Below, piece by piece: positions 42,117 through 50,912 of a DNA stretch of 64,000 nucleotides; the stretch's first letter is position 1; each line of letters begins with the position of its first letter. The stretch spans positions 2,616,270 through 2,680,269 of the forward strand of contig NC_015666.1 in the NCBI RefSeq assembly GCF_000217715.1. Direction: 5' to 3'. Position numbers and translations under genes: made by a program. Under the pieces are notes generated by a model, which was not told the origin of the DNA, ran no database searches, and saw nothing but the letters and a program-made list of their open reading frames with translations. Origin of the DNA: Halopiger xanaduensis SH-6. Lineage in GTDB: Archaea > Halobacteriota > Halobacteria > Halobacteriales > Natrialbaceae.

Positions 42117-42435
42117 CGACACAGCGCGCGAGCCGACGCAACCGCAGCGCACGTTTTCTCCCCAAATCCGCCGGCCGATTCGGTCAGTTGACGGCAGCGG
42201 CCGTCTTCGTTCTTGAGGACCCCTCACACGGCCGAATAGTGATCAGAATGCGTTGGCTCGGGAACCCCGATTTCGATATAGCGGTATGAAGTTTATGAGT
42301 CCGATATAGGACAGTCGGCACCATAGATTACAGTTAGTATTCCAACACGATATAGACCAGCAACTGCTGAATGCGGAAAATTCGATTCGATATCTCGAGC
42401 AAGACGTCATCGACGCGCAGTCGCTGCAGCGGCGA
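42117..42435. other. 319-nt convergent spacer with a dispersed repeat and no gene
   Basis: Between the end of the winged-helix gene and the end of the integrase gene there is no convincing reading frame. It is more AT-rich than its surroundings and contains the dispersed repeat copy B. Confidence 0.6.
42272..42368. repeat. dispersed intergenic repeat, copy B
   Basis: TTCGATATAGCGGTATGAAG opens and AGCAACTGCT closes the element, mirroring 15244-15339 with almost identical spacing (85 nt versus 84). It lies directly 3' of a tyrosine recombinase gene, so it may be linked to mobility. Confidence 0.6.
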
Positions 42436-43488
42436 CTACGGCGCCACCGAGTAGATGTGCTCGAGGTACGTCTCGCGGACGCGATCGCCCCAGTTGTGGG
42501 TGTAGGTGTCGATCACGTCGCTGGCGACGTCGCCCCGCAGATACTGGACGATACCGCGATCGCCGGTTCGATCCCGGAGGTGCGTGGTGAAGAAGTGCCG
42601 GAAGTAGTGGGGCGTGACGTTCTCGGAAGCCCCGCCGCCGGTCCGGTACCAGCCTCGCTCTCTGGCGTACTGTTCGACGACGTGGTGAACGACGTTCGGC
42701 GTCAGCCGCTGGCCCCAGCTGTCAGCGGTCCCGACGAACAGCGGCTCAGTCGCCGCGGCAGACGGCGTTCTCGAGTCCCCGGCTACGTCCGGTCGGACGG
42801 CGAGCCATCGGACTAATACCTCTTTCAGCTCGTCGTCGATCGGAATGACGGTCTCGCGCTTTCGCTTGTTCGACGCCGTGCGCCGTTCGCCGCCGGATTC
42901 CTCGCCGTAGGTGTGCTCCGTCGAGACGAACAGCGAGTCCGGACGCCCGGCGATGTGGGCGCGGGGCTGCCACGTCTGGGCCTCGTGCTCGAGGTGGCAG
43001 TCGATGAGGTCCAGATTGCACAGTTCCCCTGCCCTGATACCGGTTTTCAGCAGTGTAACGACAATTGCACGGTGCAGGGGATGGCGGACGTCCGCAACGA
43101 ACGATCGCATCTCCGGCAGCGTGATATCCCGGCGGGTCGGGTTCGACTCGATCGACTCGCTCATCTCCTCCAAGACGACCGTCATCGGATTCTCGTCGGT
43201 GTGGCCGACCCGCTCGAGGTAGCTGTAGAAGCGGTTGAGATAGGAGGCGTAGGTGGCGACGGTGCTCTCGGAGTGCGTGGACCGCAGTTCGTGGATCCAG
43301 GCCATGCAATCGCGGTAGCTCGCCTCCGGCGGCGCCTTCTCGAACCGCTCCGCGAGGAAGGACTCGTAGTCCGTCAGAACGCGCTGATAGGCCGCTGCAG
43401 TCCGTTCGTTGCGGCCGTGATGCTCGATGTCCTGCAGGAAGTATTCGACCGTATTCGCCTGCTGTTGCGGCGTTTGTCCCTCACTCAT
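42436..43488 (-). CDS. tyrosine recombinase (phage-type integrase family)
   Basis: The N-terminal SAM-like core-binding domain (about 10-110) and the catalytic domain are present in this 350-aa protein. Arg152 lies in TGIRAGELCNLD, a Lys lies in the SNKRKRETVIPI beta-hairpin, HYFRHFF gives His294 and Arg297, and Tyr329 in IDTYTH is the nucleophile. The usual LGH second His is an Asp (RGD, 318-320). The start ATG 43488 overlaps the DUF5805 gene by 8 nt. It could be a chromosomal Xer-like recombinase or an element integrase. The neighbouring gene-free AT-rich region supports the latter; the lack of other element genes argues against an intact provirus. Confidence 0.88.
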   Translation of the reverse strand: MSEGQTPQQQANTVEYFLQDIEHHGRNERTAAAYQRVLTDYESFLAERFEKAPPEASYRDCMAWIHELRSTHSESTVATYASYLNRFYSYLERVGHTDENPMTVVLEEMSESIESNPTRRDITLPEMRSFVADVRHPLHRAIVVTLLKTGIRAGELCNLDLIDCHLEHEAQTWQPRAHIAGRPDSLFVSTEHTYGEESGGERRTASNKRKRETVIPIDDELKEVLVRWLAVRPDVAGDSRTPSAAATEPLFVGTADSWGQRLTPNVVHHVVEQYARERGWYRTGGGASENVTPHYFRHFFTTHLRDRTGDRGIVQYLRGDVASDVIDTYTHNWGDRVRETYLEHIYSVAP

Positions 43489-43891
43489 CGCCGACCACCA
43501 CGTAGCCGCCCTCGCGGCCGCTGTACCGGACCTTATTCTCGTCCTGCAGTTGCTGGAGCGCCGCGTCAAGGTCGTCCTCGACATCGTCGATCAGCGCGTC
43601 GACGAGTTCGTCCCAGTCGTGGACGCCCTCGCGCTGGAGCACCTCGAGGATGCGGTCGGCGAAGTCGTCGCCTGCTGAGTCAGCTGTCTCGGCATCGGCG
43701 TCCATCTCGCTCTGCTTTTCGTCGGCGGCGCCTCCGCTCGAGGGGACCTCAAAATCGCTCCGTCCGGCTTGGACCATCGTCCGGACGAACTCGCTTTGAC
43801 TCATCTCGAGATTGTCAGCATGATCTTCCCAGGCCCCCTTCTGGTATCGGGGAACGTATGTTTTCACGGCGACTCGCTCGTCGTCTGTCAT
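43481..43891 (-). CDS. DUF5805 protein, RHH-like partner of the recombinase
   Basis: The N-terminus of this 136-aa protein (ERVAVKTYVPRYQKGAWEDHADNLEMSQSEFVRTMVQAG) has the pattern of a ribbon-helix-helix DNA-binding unit. A Ser/Ala-rich acidic linker leads to a winged-helix-like C-terminal half (DRILEVLQREGVHDWDELVDALIDD through KVRYSGREGGYVVV). The stop overlaps the recombinase start by 8 nt, so the two are co-expressed. It may regulate the operon or direct recombination. ATG 43891 is preferred to GTG 43903. Confidence 0.82.
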   Translation of the reverse strand: MTDDERVAVKTYVPRYQKGAWEDHADNLEMSQSEFVRTMVQAGRSDFEVPSSGGAADEKQSEMDADAETADSAGDDFADRILEVLQREGVHDWDELVDALIDDVEDDLDAALQQLQDENKVRYSGREGGYVVVGDE

Positions 43892-43925
43892 CGACGGCAC
43901 CAACTCACGCTGCTCACTTCAATCT

Positions 43926-43961
43926 AACCCACATTCACAAATAAATATCCTTATTTGGGTT
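43926..43961. promoter_or_regulatory. interrupted palindrome in the DUF5805/recombinase promoter
   Basis: AACCCA (43926-43931) and CAAATAA (43938-43944) on the left are repeated in inverse as TTATTTG and TGGGTT on the right (43951-43961). The TATA-like minus-strand ATATTTATTTG lies inside it. An RHH-type protein such as the first gene product could bind here. Confidence 0.45.
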
Positions 43962-45468
43962 GACAGCACCCTATATCCACCCGACTAGAGAGATTATTTG
44001 TGTATATGACTCCATAATTGCCGGAATTCTGGTCCTAGATTAGAAGATAAACTGTCTAGTGTAGATGAATGTTATCACTAGCCATGACAGAGGATCAAGG
44101 CTCGGTTTGACTGATCGATCGAGAGGGGGAGAACATAATCTCAGAATTTAGTACATTCCTGGAGCAGGAGCTAGCGAAAGATGTTGTTTCGTTTTCATAT
44201 ATACAACCCCATTCTAGGAGGTTAGACCCTAGGGGTTGCGGTCGAGAAACACCGTTCTAGAGAACATATTTTCTCCCACTGCGACTTTAATTCCATTATA
44301 TCTTACCTATATAATACTTCAGGGAACCCACTTCTAATCTGTATGTTTGATAGCAATGCACACAGTGATTTCAATTGGGCAATACTGTCATCACCATCAT
44401 AATTATTGTTCGACGTCAACTTCAGTGCGAATGAAGAGCGACCCCAAATGACACCGGTAGCGAATGAGACGATAGACGGCGGCGAACGAGTCCCCGATCT
44501 CGAGGCGAGGGACAGTACTCGTTTCGCGTCGTCGTGCTTCGACCGACGACACGGTCGAGCGCCGGTCGATGACTCGAGCGCGCTCGAGTCGGTCGGGATC
44601 AGTGCCACCGGCGTATCCACCGGGAGAGCGTGCGAGCATCGATCTCCGATCGGTTGATATTGACCCGACTGTCGGCTGGGCTCACCTGGGTCCCCTCCGG
44701 GCAACGTTGATCTGTCACCCCGGTTGATCGGCCTGGAACCACAGGAGCGCCGTTCTACATCCGCGGATTGGATGCGATTCGTACGGGAGAGATCAGGGGT
44801 CAGCAGTAGGCACGACGAGCCACGCCGTCGCTATCGTGTATGACGATTCAGTAAAGCGCAGAAACGTAGATCGGCAGGTCTACTCGAGTCGGCCCCACCT
44901 GAATCTTGGACCCGTCTGCAGCTAAACCCGAGCCGATCACGGCACTGCTGCGGGAGAATGCTGCATGCGAATCGACAACGTCGAATGCGGATCACCTAGC
45001 AAAATCACCCGAACGAGATGGTTACTGCCGAAGACGCTCGCGGATGACCGAAGACGAGCACGGCGCTGCGCGACCCAAACCGGTCGGCGCCGCTGACCTA
45101 GGAGCTCGAGGACGCGAGTCGTTGCGGATACCGGAAGAAACGGATCGCTCGAGGCGACTGTCGCGGGTTCGGCCGGGACTCGAGTCCGCTGATTGTACCA
45201 CTCATTTCTATTAATCCACATCATCAATTCAATAATACCTGTCCACAGCCATGTTCCACCTCGACCAAATAAATTCTATTCCGCTATATCGAATATTGGG
45301 CTCGAACCACGGTCGAACGGGTTCAGTTCGGAACACGATGAAGATCGAAATTGGTCGCAGCGAGAACAATCGTCAAACCACCTGTCGAGGGTTACCCCCT
45401 CACACGGGCGAGGGGGTACACACCGCGTCGAGACCAGATATCTGCCGGAGAGACAGTTCGTGGCGCGG
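43962..45468. other. 1.5-kb AT-rich stretch with no convincing gene
   Basis: The left 450 nt are markedly AT-rich (runs such as TTTCGTTTTCATATATACAA near 44188-44207) and the remainder is of mixed composition. Open frames of 80-130 codons on both strands at 44.3-45.2 kb lack halophile-like acidic composition and family motifs, so I do not call them. It may be a decayed integrated element linked to the recombinase, or a large non-coding region. Confidence 0.6.
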
Positions 45469-45702
45469 TCAGTTCGTCGGTACGCCGACGTCGTCGACGT
45501 GATAGAGATCGTCTTTGAGTCCCTCGCCGTCACAGTCCTCGTTCGGGCACTCGTAGTGCCAGCCGTCCTGGGTCGCGTCGCCCTCTCGGAATCGCTCGCC
45601 GCAGACCTGGCAGAACAGCTGTCCCTTCTGACAGGTGTCGAGGTGGAGCTCGAGCGCGAGTTCGGTCTGGAACGACTGGTTGCAGTTGCGACAGGTGTGC
45701 AT
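45469..45702 (-). CDS. HVO_2901-type zinc finger protein
   Basis: MHTCRNCNQSFQTELALELH contains a C2H2-like finger (Cys-x2-Cys ... His, completed by HLDTC). It is followed by a second Cys-rich unit, LFCQVCGERFREGDATQDGWHYECPNEDC, in a protein of 77 aa. This matches the haloarchaeal HVO_2901-type zinc-finger family, as remembered. Small zinc-finger proteins in haloarchaea are often regulators. ATG 45702 is chosen; a longer frame adds a non-conserved stretch. A promoter-like AATAAAAAATCC lies 36-48 nt upstream on the minus strand. Confidence 0.82.
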   Translation of the reverse strand: MHTCRNCNQSFQTELALELHLDTCQKGQLFCQVCGERFREGDATQDGWHYECPNEDCDGEGLKDDLYHVDDVGVPTN

Positions 45703-45737
45703 AATTCGTCTGACGCTGGCGTCCGACAAAACTGCTT

Positions 45738-45751
45738 GGATTTTTTATTCC
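45738..45751 (-). promoter_or_regulatory. TATA-like A/T run for the zinc-finger gene
   Basis: GGAATAAAAAATCC reads on the minus strand about 36-50 nt before ATG 45702, giving a predicted leader of about 15-20 nt. Confidence 0.4.
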
Positions 45752-45896
45752 GTCCGGGTCGCCCGTGATTCGGGCCCACTGCGTCGATTTAGTCGATACC
45801 GGTCGAGAAGAAAGAGCGTTCGGCAAACCAGTGTATTCGACTTCGAGTGGTCGGTAGTTCGGTAGTTTAGGCGTGTCTATGGTCACCAATCGACGG

Positions 45897-45909
45897 CCGA
45901 AAAATACTG
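45897..45909 (-). terminator. T-run after fumC
   Basis: CAGTATTTTTCGG reads on the minus strand about 50-60 nt beyond the fumC stop, the expected signal for factor-independent archaeal termination. Confidence 0.4.
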
Positions 45910-45958
45910 TCGAGAACTGGAGGGGTTAGGTGTACTGACTCGAGATCGAGACAGCCGC

Positions 45959-47368
45959 TTAGTCCTGCCCGAGGATCCCGCGTTCGGTCATCTTCGCGGG
46001 GTCGAGCACCTCGTCGGCTTCCTCCTCGTCGAGGTAGCCCTTCTCGAGGACGACCTCGCGGACGGTCTTGTCCTCCTTGAGCGCCGTCTTGGCGACCTCG
46101 CTGGCCTTGTCGTAGCCGATGTGGACGTTCAGCGAGGTGGCCATCGCCATCGACTGCTCGACGCGGTCGCGGCAGTACTCCTCGTTGGCCTCGAGTTTCG
46201 CGACGAAGCGCTCGGCGAAGACCTGGCTGGCGTTGGAGATGAGTTCGGCCGACTCGAGGAAGTTGTGCGCCAGGACGGGCTTGTAGAGGTTGAGGTCGAT
46301 CTGGCCCTCGGCGGCGCCGGCCGATACTGCGGCGTCGTTACCGACGACCTGCTTGTGGACCTGGTTGACGGCCTCGGCGACGACGGGGTTGATCTTCCCG
46401 GGCATGATCGAGGAGCCGGGCTGGTTCTCGGGTTGTTCAATCTCGCCCAGGCCGTTGCGCGGGCCCGAGGCGAGCAGTCGAAGATCGTTGGCGATCTTGT
46501 TCAGCGAGCCGGCGACGGTTCGCAGGGCGCCGTGGGCCTCGCTCATCGCGTCGTGGGCGGCCTGGGCCTCGAAGTGGTTGTCGGCCTCGCGGAACTGGAC
46601 GCCGGTCTCCTTCGTAATATATTCTGCCGCGCGCGAGGGGAACTCGGGGTGGGTGTTCAGCCCGGTGCCGGTCGCGGTGCCGCCCAGCGCGAGTTCTGCG
46701 AGGTGTTCGCGGACCTTGTCGACGCGTGCGAGGCCCTTCTCGACCTGCGTGCGGTAGCCGGAGAACTCCTGTCCCAGGGTTACGGGCGTCGCATCCTGCA
46801 GGTGGGTGCGACCGGTCTTGACGACGTCGTCGAACTCCTCCTCTTTCTCCTCGAGCGCCTCGCGGAGGGTATCCAGCGCGGGGATGACGTCCTTCTCGAC
46901 GGCCTCGAGGGAGGCGACGTGCATCGCGGTCGGGATGACGTCGTTGCTCGACTGGCCGTAGTTGACGTGGTCGTTGGGGTGGACGACGCGGTCGCCGATC
47001 TCCGACCCCATGAGCTCGGCGGCGCGGTTGGCGATGACCTCGTTGGCGTTCATGTTCGACGAGGTGCCGGAGCCGGTCTGGAAGACGTCGACCGGGAACT
47101 GGTCGTCGTGTTGCCCTTCGATAACCTCGTCGGCGGCCTCGATGATCGCCTCGGCGACGTCCTCCTCGATCAGATCAAGGTCGCGGTTGGCCTGTGCGGC
47201 GGCCTTCTTGACGACGCCGAGCGCGCGGACGAACCGGCGGCTGAACGTGATCCCCGAGATGGGGAAGTTCTGGATCGCGCGCTGGGTCTGGGCCCCCCAG
47301 TAGGCGTCCGCGGGCACCTGCATCTCGCCGAGGCTGTCCTCCTCGATTCGGTAGTCGTCGTCTCCCAT
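45959..47368 (-). CDS. fumC: fumarate hydratase class II
   Basis: This citric-acid-cycle enzyme (469 aa) hydrates fumarate to malate without an iron-sulfur cluster. The signature GSSIMPGKINPV and the active-site regions QTGSGTSSNMNANEVIAN, HPNDHVNYGQSSND and GRTHLQDATPVTLGQEF are intact, with AYWGAQTQRAIQNFPISG near the N-terminus. The length matches the family. The ATG at 47368 is preferred; the frame continues upstream without conserved sequence. It diverges from the sugar ABC operon across a 235-nt spacer with repeats. Confidence 0.96.
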   Translation of the reverse strand: MGDDDYRIEEDSLGEMQVPADAYWGAQTQRAIQNFPISGITFSRRFVRALGVVKKAAAQANRDLDLIEEDVAEAIIEAADEVIEGQHDDQFPVDVFQTGSGTSSNMNANEVIANRAAELMGSEIGDRVVHPNDHVNYGQSSNDVIPTAMHVASLEAVEKDVIPALDTLREALEEKEEEFDDVVKTGRTHLQDATPVTLGQEFSGYRTQVEKGLARVDKVREHLAELALGGTATGTGLNTHPEFPSRAAEYITKETGVQFREADNHFEAQAAHDAMSEAHGALRTVAGSLNKIANDLRLLASGPRNGLGEIEQPENQPGSSIMPGKINPVVAEAVNQVHKQVVGNDAAVSAGAAEGQIDLNLYKPVLAHNFLESAELISNASQVFAERFVAKLEANEEYCRDRVEQSMAMATSLNVHIGYDKASEVAKTALKEDKTVREVVLEKGYLDEEEADEVLDPAKMTERGILGQD

Positions 47369-47473
47369 ACGCGGGGCATCTCGGGGTGTCAGGTAAAATC
47401 CACCGGTACGGCGCGACGATCCGCCTGCAGCGTACCCGTCGACAGGGACGAACCGGCGATCACGTTCGGTCGA

Positions 47474-47489
47474 ATAGTTGTACAACTAT
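47474..47489. promoter_or_regulatory. perfect 16-bp palindrome, probable operator
   Basis: ATAGTTGTACAACTAT is a perfect palindrome in the spacer between fumC and the sugar ABC operon. Its symmetry and length fit a dimeric regulator site. It is about 106 nt from the fumC ATG and 130-145 nt from the operon start. Confidence 0.6.
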
Positions 47490-47504
47490 ATCTTCACTCG
47501 GTTA

Positions 47505-47576
47505 TAAAATAATAATAGTAAGTGTTAAATATGGGTTTGATCTTGCCTTTACTCGCATCTAAAATAATAATAGTAA
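47505..47576. repeat. two 17-bp direct repeats before the sugar ABC operon
   Basis: TAAAATAATAATAGTAA occurs exactly at 47505-47521 and 47560-47576, 55 nt apart (about five helical turns). Both copies continue with a TATTAA-like stretch; the second leads into the probable TATA box ATTAAGT at 47579-47585. Confidence 0.8.
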
Positions 47577-47618
47577 CTATTAAGTATTCGGTCTTCTACA
47601 AATATGGTGAGGCTTAAC

Positions 47619-48953
47619 ATGGATTTCAATAGTGATCGTTCGCGGAGAACGGTTCTGAAGGGTGCAGGCCTGGCGGGAACCGGAGCGCTTACCGCGCTTG
47701 CGGGTTGTACTGGCGGCGGAAATGGCGACGGCAACGGTAACGGCAACGGTGACGGCAACGGTAACGGCAACGGTGGCGACGGCCAGTGGAGCAACGAGCT
47801 CGAGGTCCTCCACGGCTGGACCGGCGGCGACGGCGCGGAAGCCGCCGACGCCCTCTTCTCGACCTTCCAGGAGCAGTATCCTGACATGGAGGTCAACGAA
47901 CAGCCCATCGGCGGCGGTGGGAACCAGAACCTCGACCAGACGGTCGCCAACCGGCTGCAGGGCGGCGACCCGCCGAGTTCGTTCGCCGGCTGGCCCGGCG
48001 CGAACCTCGCGCAGTACGAGGGCGTCCTCGGCGATATCGAGAGCAACGTCTGGGACGAAGCCGGTCTGAAGGACGCACACGCCCAGGAGGCCGTGGAGGC
48101 CTGTCAGTCCGACGCCGGCTTCTCCGCGGTTCCGATCGGCTCCCACCGACTGAACGACCTCTTCTACAACGTCGAGGTCATCGAGGAGGCGGGCGTCGAT
48201 CCCTCGTCGCTGGAGAGCGTCGACGACCTCATCTCCGCGCTGGACACCGTGTCCTCCGAGACCGACGCGACGCCGCTGGCGTTCTCGCTCGCTCCCTGGG
48301 GTATCCTCCAGACGTGGGGCGTCACGATGCTCAGCGAGCACGGGTACGACGCCTACATGAACTTTATCGAGGGCAACGGTGACGAGAGCGCCGTCCGAGG
48401 GACGTTCGAAAAACTCGAGGAGATCCTGACCAACTACATCAACAGCGACGCGGCTTCGATTGACTTCACCGAGGTCAACCAGGACATCATGAGCGGCGAC
48501 GCCGCGTTCATCCACCAGGGTAACTGGGTCGCCGGCGCGTACATCACCGAAGGGCTGGAGTACGGCTCCGACTGGGACGCGGTCCGCTTCCCCGGAACCG
48601 AGGACCTCTACACCCTCCACATGGACTCGTTCATCTACCCCGGCGACAACCCGAGCCCCGAGGAGACCGCCGCGTGGCTTCGCTACGTCGGCTCCGAGGA
48701 CGCGCAGGTGGCGTACAACCAGTACAAGGGATCGATCCCGACGCGAACGGACGTCGCCACCGACGAGTTCAACGACTACCTCGTCGACACCATCGAGGAC
48801 TTCGACGAGGTATCGGAGAAGCCGCCGACGCTCGCGCACGGGCTCGCGGTCGACCCGAGCACCCAGTCGGAACTCGAGGGCGTGCTTAACGACAACTTCG
48901 CGGACCCGTTCGACGTCGACAGCGCGACGAGCGGCTTCATGGACGTCGTATAA
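47619..48953 (+). CDS. ABC sugar-binding lipoprotein
   Basis: The 444-aa extracytoplasmic binding protein belongs to the family of MalE/UgpB-like sugar receptors. A Tat leader with RRTVLKGAGLAGTGALTALAGC ends in a lipobox (Cys near 30), followed by an Asn/Gly/Asp-rich linker. The mature domain begins NELEVLHGWTGGDGAEAADALFSTF and contains SSFAGWPGANLAQY and HQGNWVAGAYI. ATG 47619 is chosen because an SD-like GGTGAGG lies just upstream and the TATA box would leave ATG 47604 outside the message. It heads the operon. The sugar is unknown. Confidence 0.92.
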   Translation: MDFNSDRSRRTVLKGAGLAGTGALTALAGCTGGGNGDGNGNGNGDGNGNGNGGDGQWSNELEVLHGWTGGDGAEAADALFSTFQEQYPDMEVNEQPIGGGGNQNLDQTVANRLQGGDPPSSFAGWPGANLAQYEGVLGDIESNVWDEAGLKDAHAQEAVEACQSDAGFSAVPIGSHRLNDLFYNVEVIEEAGVDPSSLESVDDLISALDTVSSETDATPLAFSLAPWGILQTWGVTMLSEHGYDAYMNFIEGNGDESAVRGTFEKLEEILTNYINSDAASIDFTEVNQDIMSGDAAFIHQGNWVAGAYITEGLEYGSDWDAVRFPGTEDLYTLHMDSFIYPGDNPSPEETAAWLRYVGSEDAQVAYNQYKGSIPTRTDVATDEFNDYLVDTIEDFDEVSEKPPTLAHGLAVDPSTQSELEGVLNDNFADPFDVDSATSGFMDVV

Positions 48954-48974
48954 TCACAACAGTCTACCAATTTT

Positions 48975-49946
48975 ATGAAAGGAGTGTTAGAGATACTGCG
49001 TAGCGTCCGTGATAAGCGACGCATCGAGACCGACGGGGGGACGGTCGAAGGACGCTCGACGGCTCGTCGCTTGCTCGATAGCGACATCGTTCAGTCGGCG
49101 CCGTTCTGGTTCCCGCCGTTCCTCCTCATGGGGTTTTTCGTCTACGCGGCGATCGTATGGAACGGCTTCCTGTCGCTGACGAGTTACTCGGGCTTCGGCG
49201 ATCCGGACTACACCGACCTCGGGATCGGCAACTACACGGCGTTGCTGAACGATCCCCAGTTCTGGTCGGCGACGCGGAACACGGTCGTGTTGCTCGTGGT
49301 CTTTACCGTGGCGTGTCTGGCGATCGGACTCGTCCTCGCTCTGCTGCTCGACCGGAAAATCCGATTCGAGCGATCGTTCCGGACGATCTACCTACTCCCG
49401 TTCGCCCTGTCGTTCATCGTCACCGCGCAGTTCTGGCGGTGGATGTACAACGTCAACAACGGGATCGTCAATCAGTTCATCGGCATCTTCGGTCTCGGTC
49501 CGTACAACTGGCTCGGCAATCCGAAACTCGTCCTCGGATCGGTGATCTTCGCGCTGGTTTGGCAGTTCAGCGGCTACGCGATGGTCATCTACCTCGCCGC
49601 GCTTCGGTCGATCCCGACCGACCAATACGAGGCCGCCCGCGTCGACGGCGCCAGCACGATCCGCATGTACTGGCGCGTCATCATCCCGCAGCTACGGCCC
49701 GCGATGGTCAGCGCGTCCGTGACCCTCGTCCTGTTCGCGCTCAAGGCGTTCGACTTCCTGTACGCCACCTTCGGCGGCTACCGGCCGCGCCTCGGCGCGG
49801 ACATCCTCGCGACCTTCATGGTTCGCGAGTCGTTCGGTAAATCGGAGTGGGCCTACGGCTCCGCGATCGCGCTCGTGTTGTTCGCGCTGTCGCTGGCCGT
49901 CATCGCACCGTACCTATACACACAATACAAACGAGGGAACCTATGA
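48975..49946 (+). CDS. ABC sugar transporter permease 1
   Basis: The 323-aa membrane protein of the MalF/UgpA type has an N-terminal cytosolic stretch, six membrane segments (starting PFWFPPFLLMGFFVYAAIVW), and the EAA coupling loop DQYEAARVDGASTIRMYWRVIIPQLRP (about 217-243) that contacts the ATPase. It lies 21 nt after the binding protein and overlaps permease 2 (ATGA). Confidence 0.93.
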   Translation: MKGVLEILRSVRDKRRIETDGGTVEGRSTARRLLDSDIVQSAPFWFPPFLLMGFFVYAAIVWNGFLSLTSYSGFGDPDYTDLGIGNYTALLNDPQFWSATRNTVVLLVVFTVACLAIGLVLALLLDRKIRFERSFRTIYLLPFALSFIVTAQFWRWMYNVNNGIVNQFIGIFGLGPYNWLGNPKLVLGSVIFALVWQFSGYAMVIYLAALRSIPTDQYEAARVDGASTIRMYWRVIIPQLRPAMVSASVTLVLFALKAFDFLYATFGGYRPRLGADILATFMVRESFGKSEWAYGSAIALVLFALSLAVIAPYLYTQYKRGNL

Positions 49947-50872
49947 GCGAGGAGACAGCCACACCCGAACCGACACCGACGGCGGACCGAACCGCACTGG
50001 AGTCCATCGACGTACAGCAGCTCCTGCTGTACGCGACCCTGGCGGGTCTCGTCGTCTTCTACCTGATCCCGATCGAATCGGGGCTGGTGACGTCGATCAA
50101 AACGTCGGAAGCGCTGCGAACAACCTATCCGTTCGTCCCCCCGGGACTCGAGGGAGTCACGTTCGAGAAGTGGTCCTTCGCGTTCGATATGCTCAGTCGA
50201 GGACTCGTCAACAGTATGCTGTTTACGATCCCCGCGACGATCCTCTGTGCGATCTTCGGCAGCACGGCGGCGTACGGGTTGACCCTCGTCAACTGGCGCG
50301 GTCAGGTCGCGGTCTTCGCGCTGTTCATCGCGGGCATCTTCGTCCCGTACCAGGCCGTGATCGTTCCCCTGTTCGAGTTCTGGAACCAGTACGTGCAGTT
50401 CGGCGAGCGACTCGCGTTCCTCTGGGGGCTCCCGCTGCTCGCGGAACACCACGCGACGATCCTCGAGTTGATCATCACGCACACGGCGTACGGGATTCCG
50501 ATCTGTACGCTGATGTTCCGGTCGCAGTACAAGACGATGTCCTGGGAGATGATCGAGGCGGCGCGACTCGACGGCGCGACGGTCTGGCGGATCTACCGGC
50601 GGATCGTCCTGCCGCTATCGGTGCCGATGTTCGCCGTCGTGTTCATCTTCCAGTTCACCCAGATCTGGAACGAGTTCCTGTTCTCGCTGACGATCATCGG
50701 CAGCGTGAGCGACTCGGCCGCGTCCGCGACGCTGATCCTGTCGGGGCTCGGCGAGTCGCTGCAGGGAACCGACTACCCGCTGCGGATGGCGGGGGCGTTC
50801 ATCACGGCGCTACCGACGCTGATCGTGTACGTGCTGTTCGCCGACCAATTCGCGGAGGGCGCACAAATATGA
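49943..50872 (+). CDS. ABC sugar transporter permease 2
   Basis: The 309-aa MalG/UgpE-type partner permease has six membrane segments and the EAA loop MIEAARLDGATVWRIYRRIVLPLSVP (about 203-228). ATG 49943 overlaps the preceding stop. The stop overlaps another ATG (50869) that encodes only 13 codons before the ATPase gene, perhaps a coupling peptide. Confidence 0.93.
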   Translation: MSEETATPEPTPTADRTALESIDVQQLLLYATLAGLVVFYLIPIESGLVTSIKTSEALRTTYPFVPPGLEGVTFEKWSFAFDMLSRGLVNSMLFTIPATILCAIFGSTAAYGLTLVNWRGQVAVFALFIAGIFVPYQAVIVPLFEFWNQYVQFGERLAFLWGLPLLAEHHATILELIITHTAYGIPICTLMFRSQYKTMSWEMIEAARLDGATVWRIYRRIVLPLSVPMFAVVFIFQFTQIWNEFLFSLTIIGSVSDSAASATLILSGLGESLQGTDYPLRMAGAFITALPTLIVYVLFADQFAEGAQI

Positions 50873-50912
50873 CCGACCGCCGACCGAGTACACCAAAACG
50901 GAGGAACTGACG

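Noticed and set aside
44215-44245. GGTTAGACCCTAGGGGTT near-palindrome as an attachment site
   Set aside because: The symmetry is imperfect and no second copy was found near the recombinase to define an att pair.
44303-45214. Three frames of 80-130 codons on both strands in the AT-rich stretch
   Set aside because: They lack acidic halophile composition, promoters at the right distance and any motif.
47705-47780. GGCAACGGTAACGG-type repeats in the sugar-binding protein gene
   Set aside because: They encode the usual Asn/Gly/Asp linker after the lipobox and are not a separate element.
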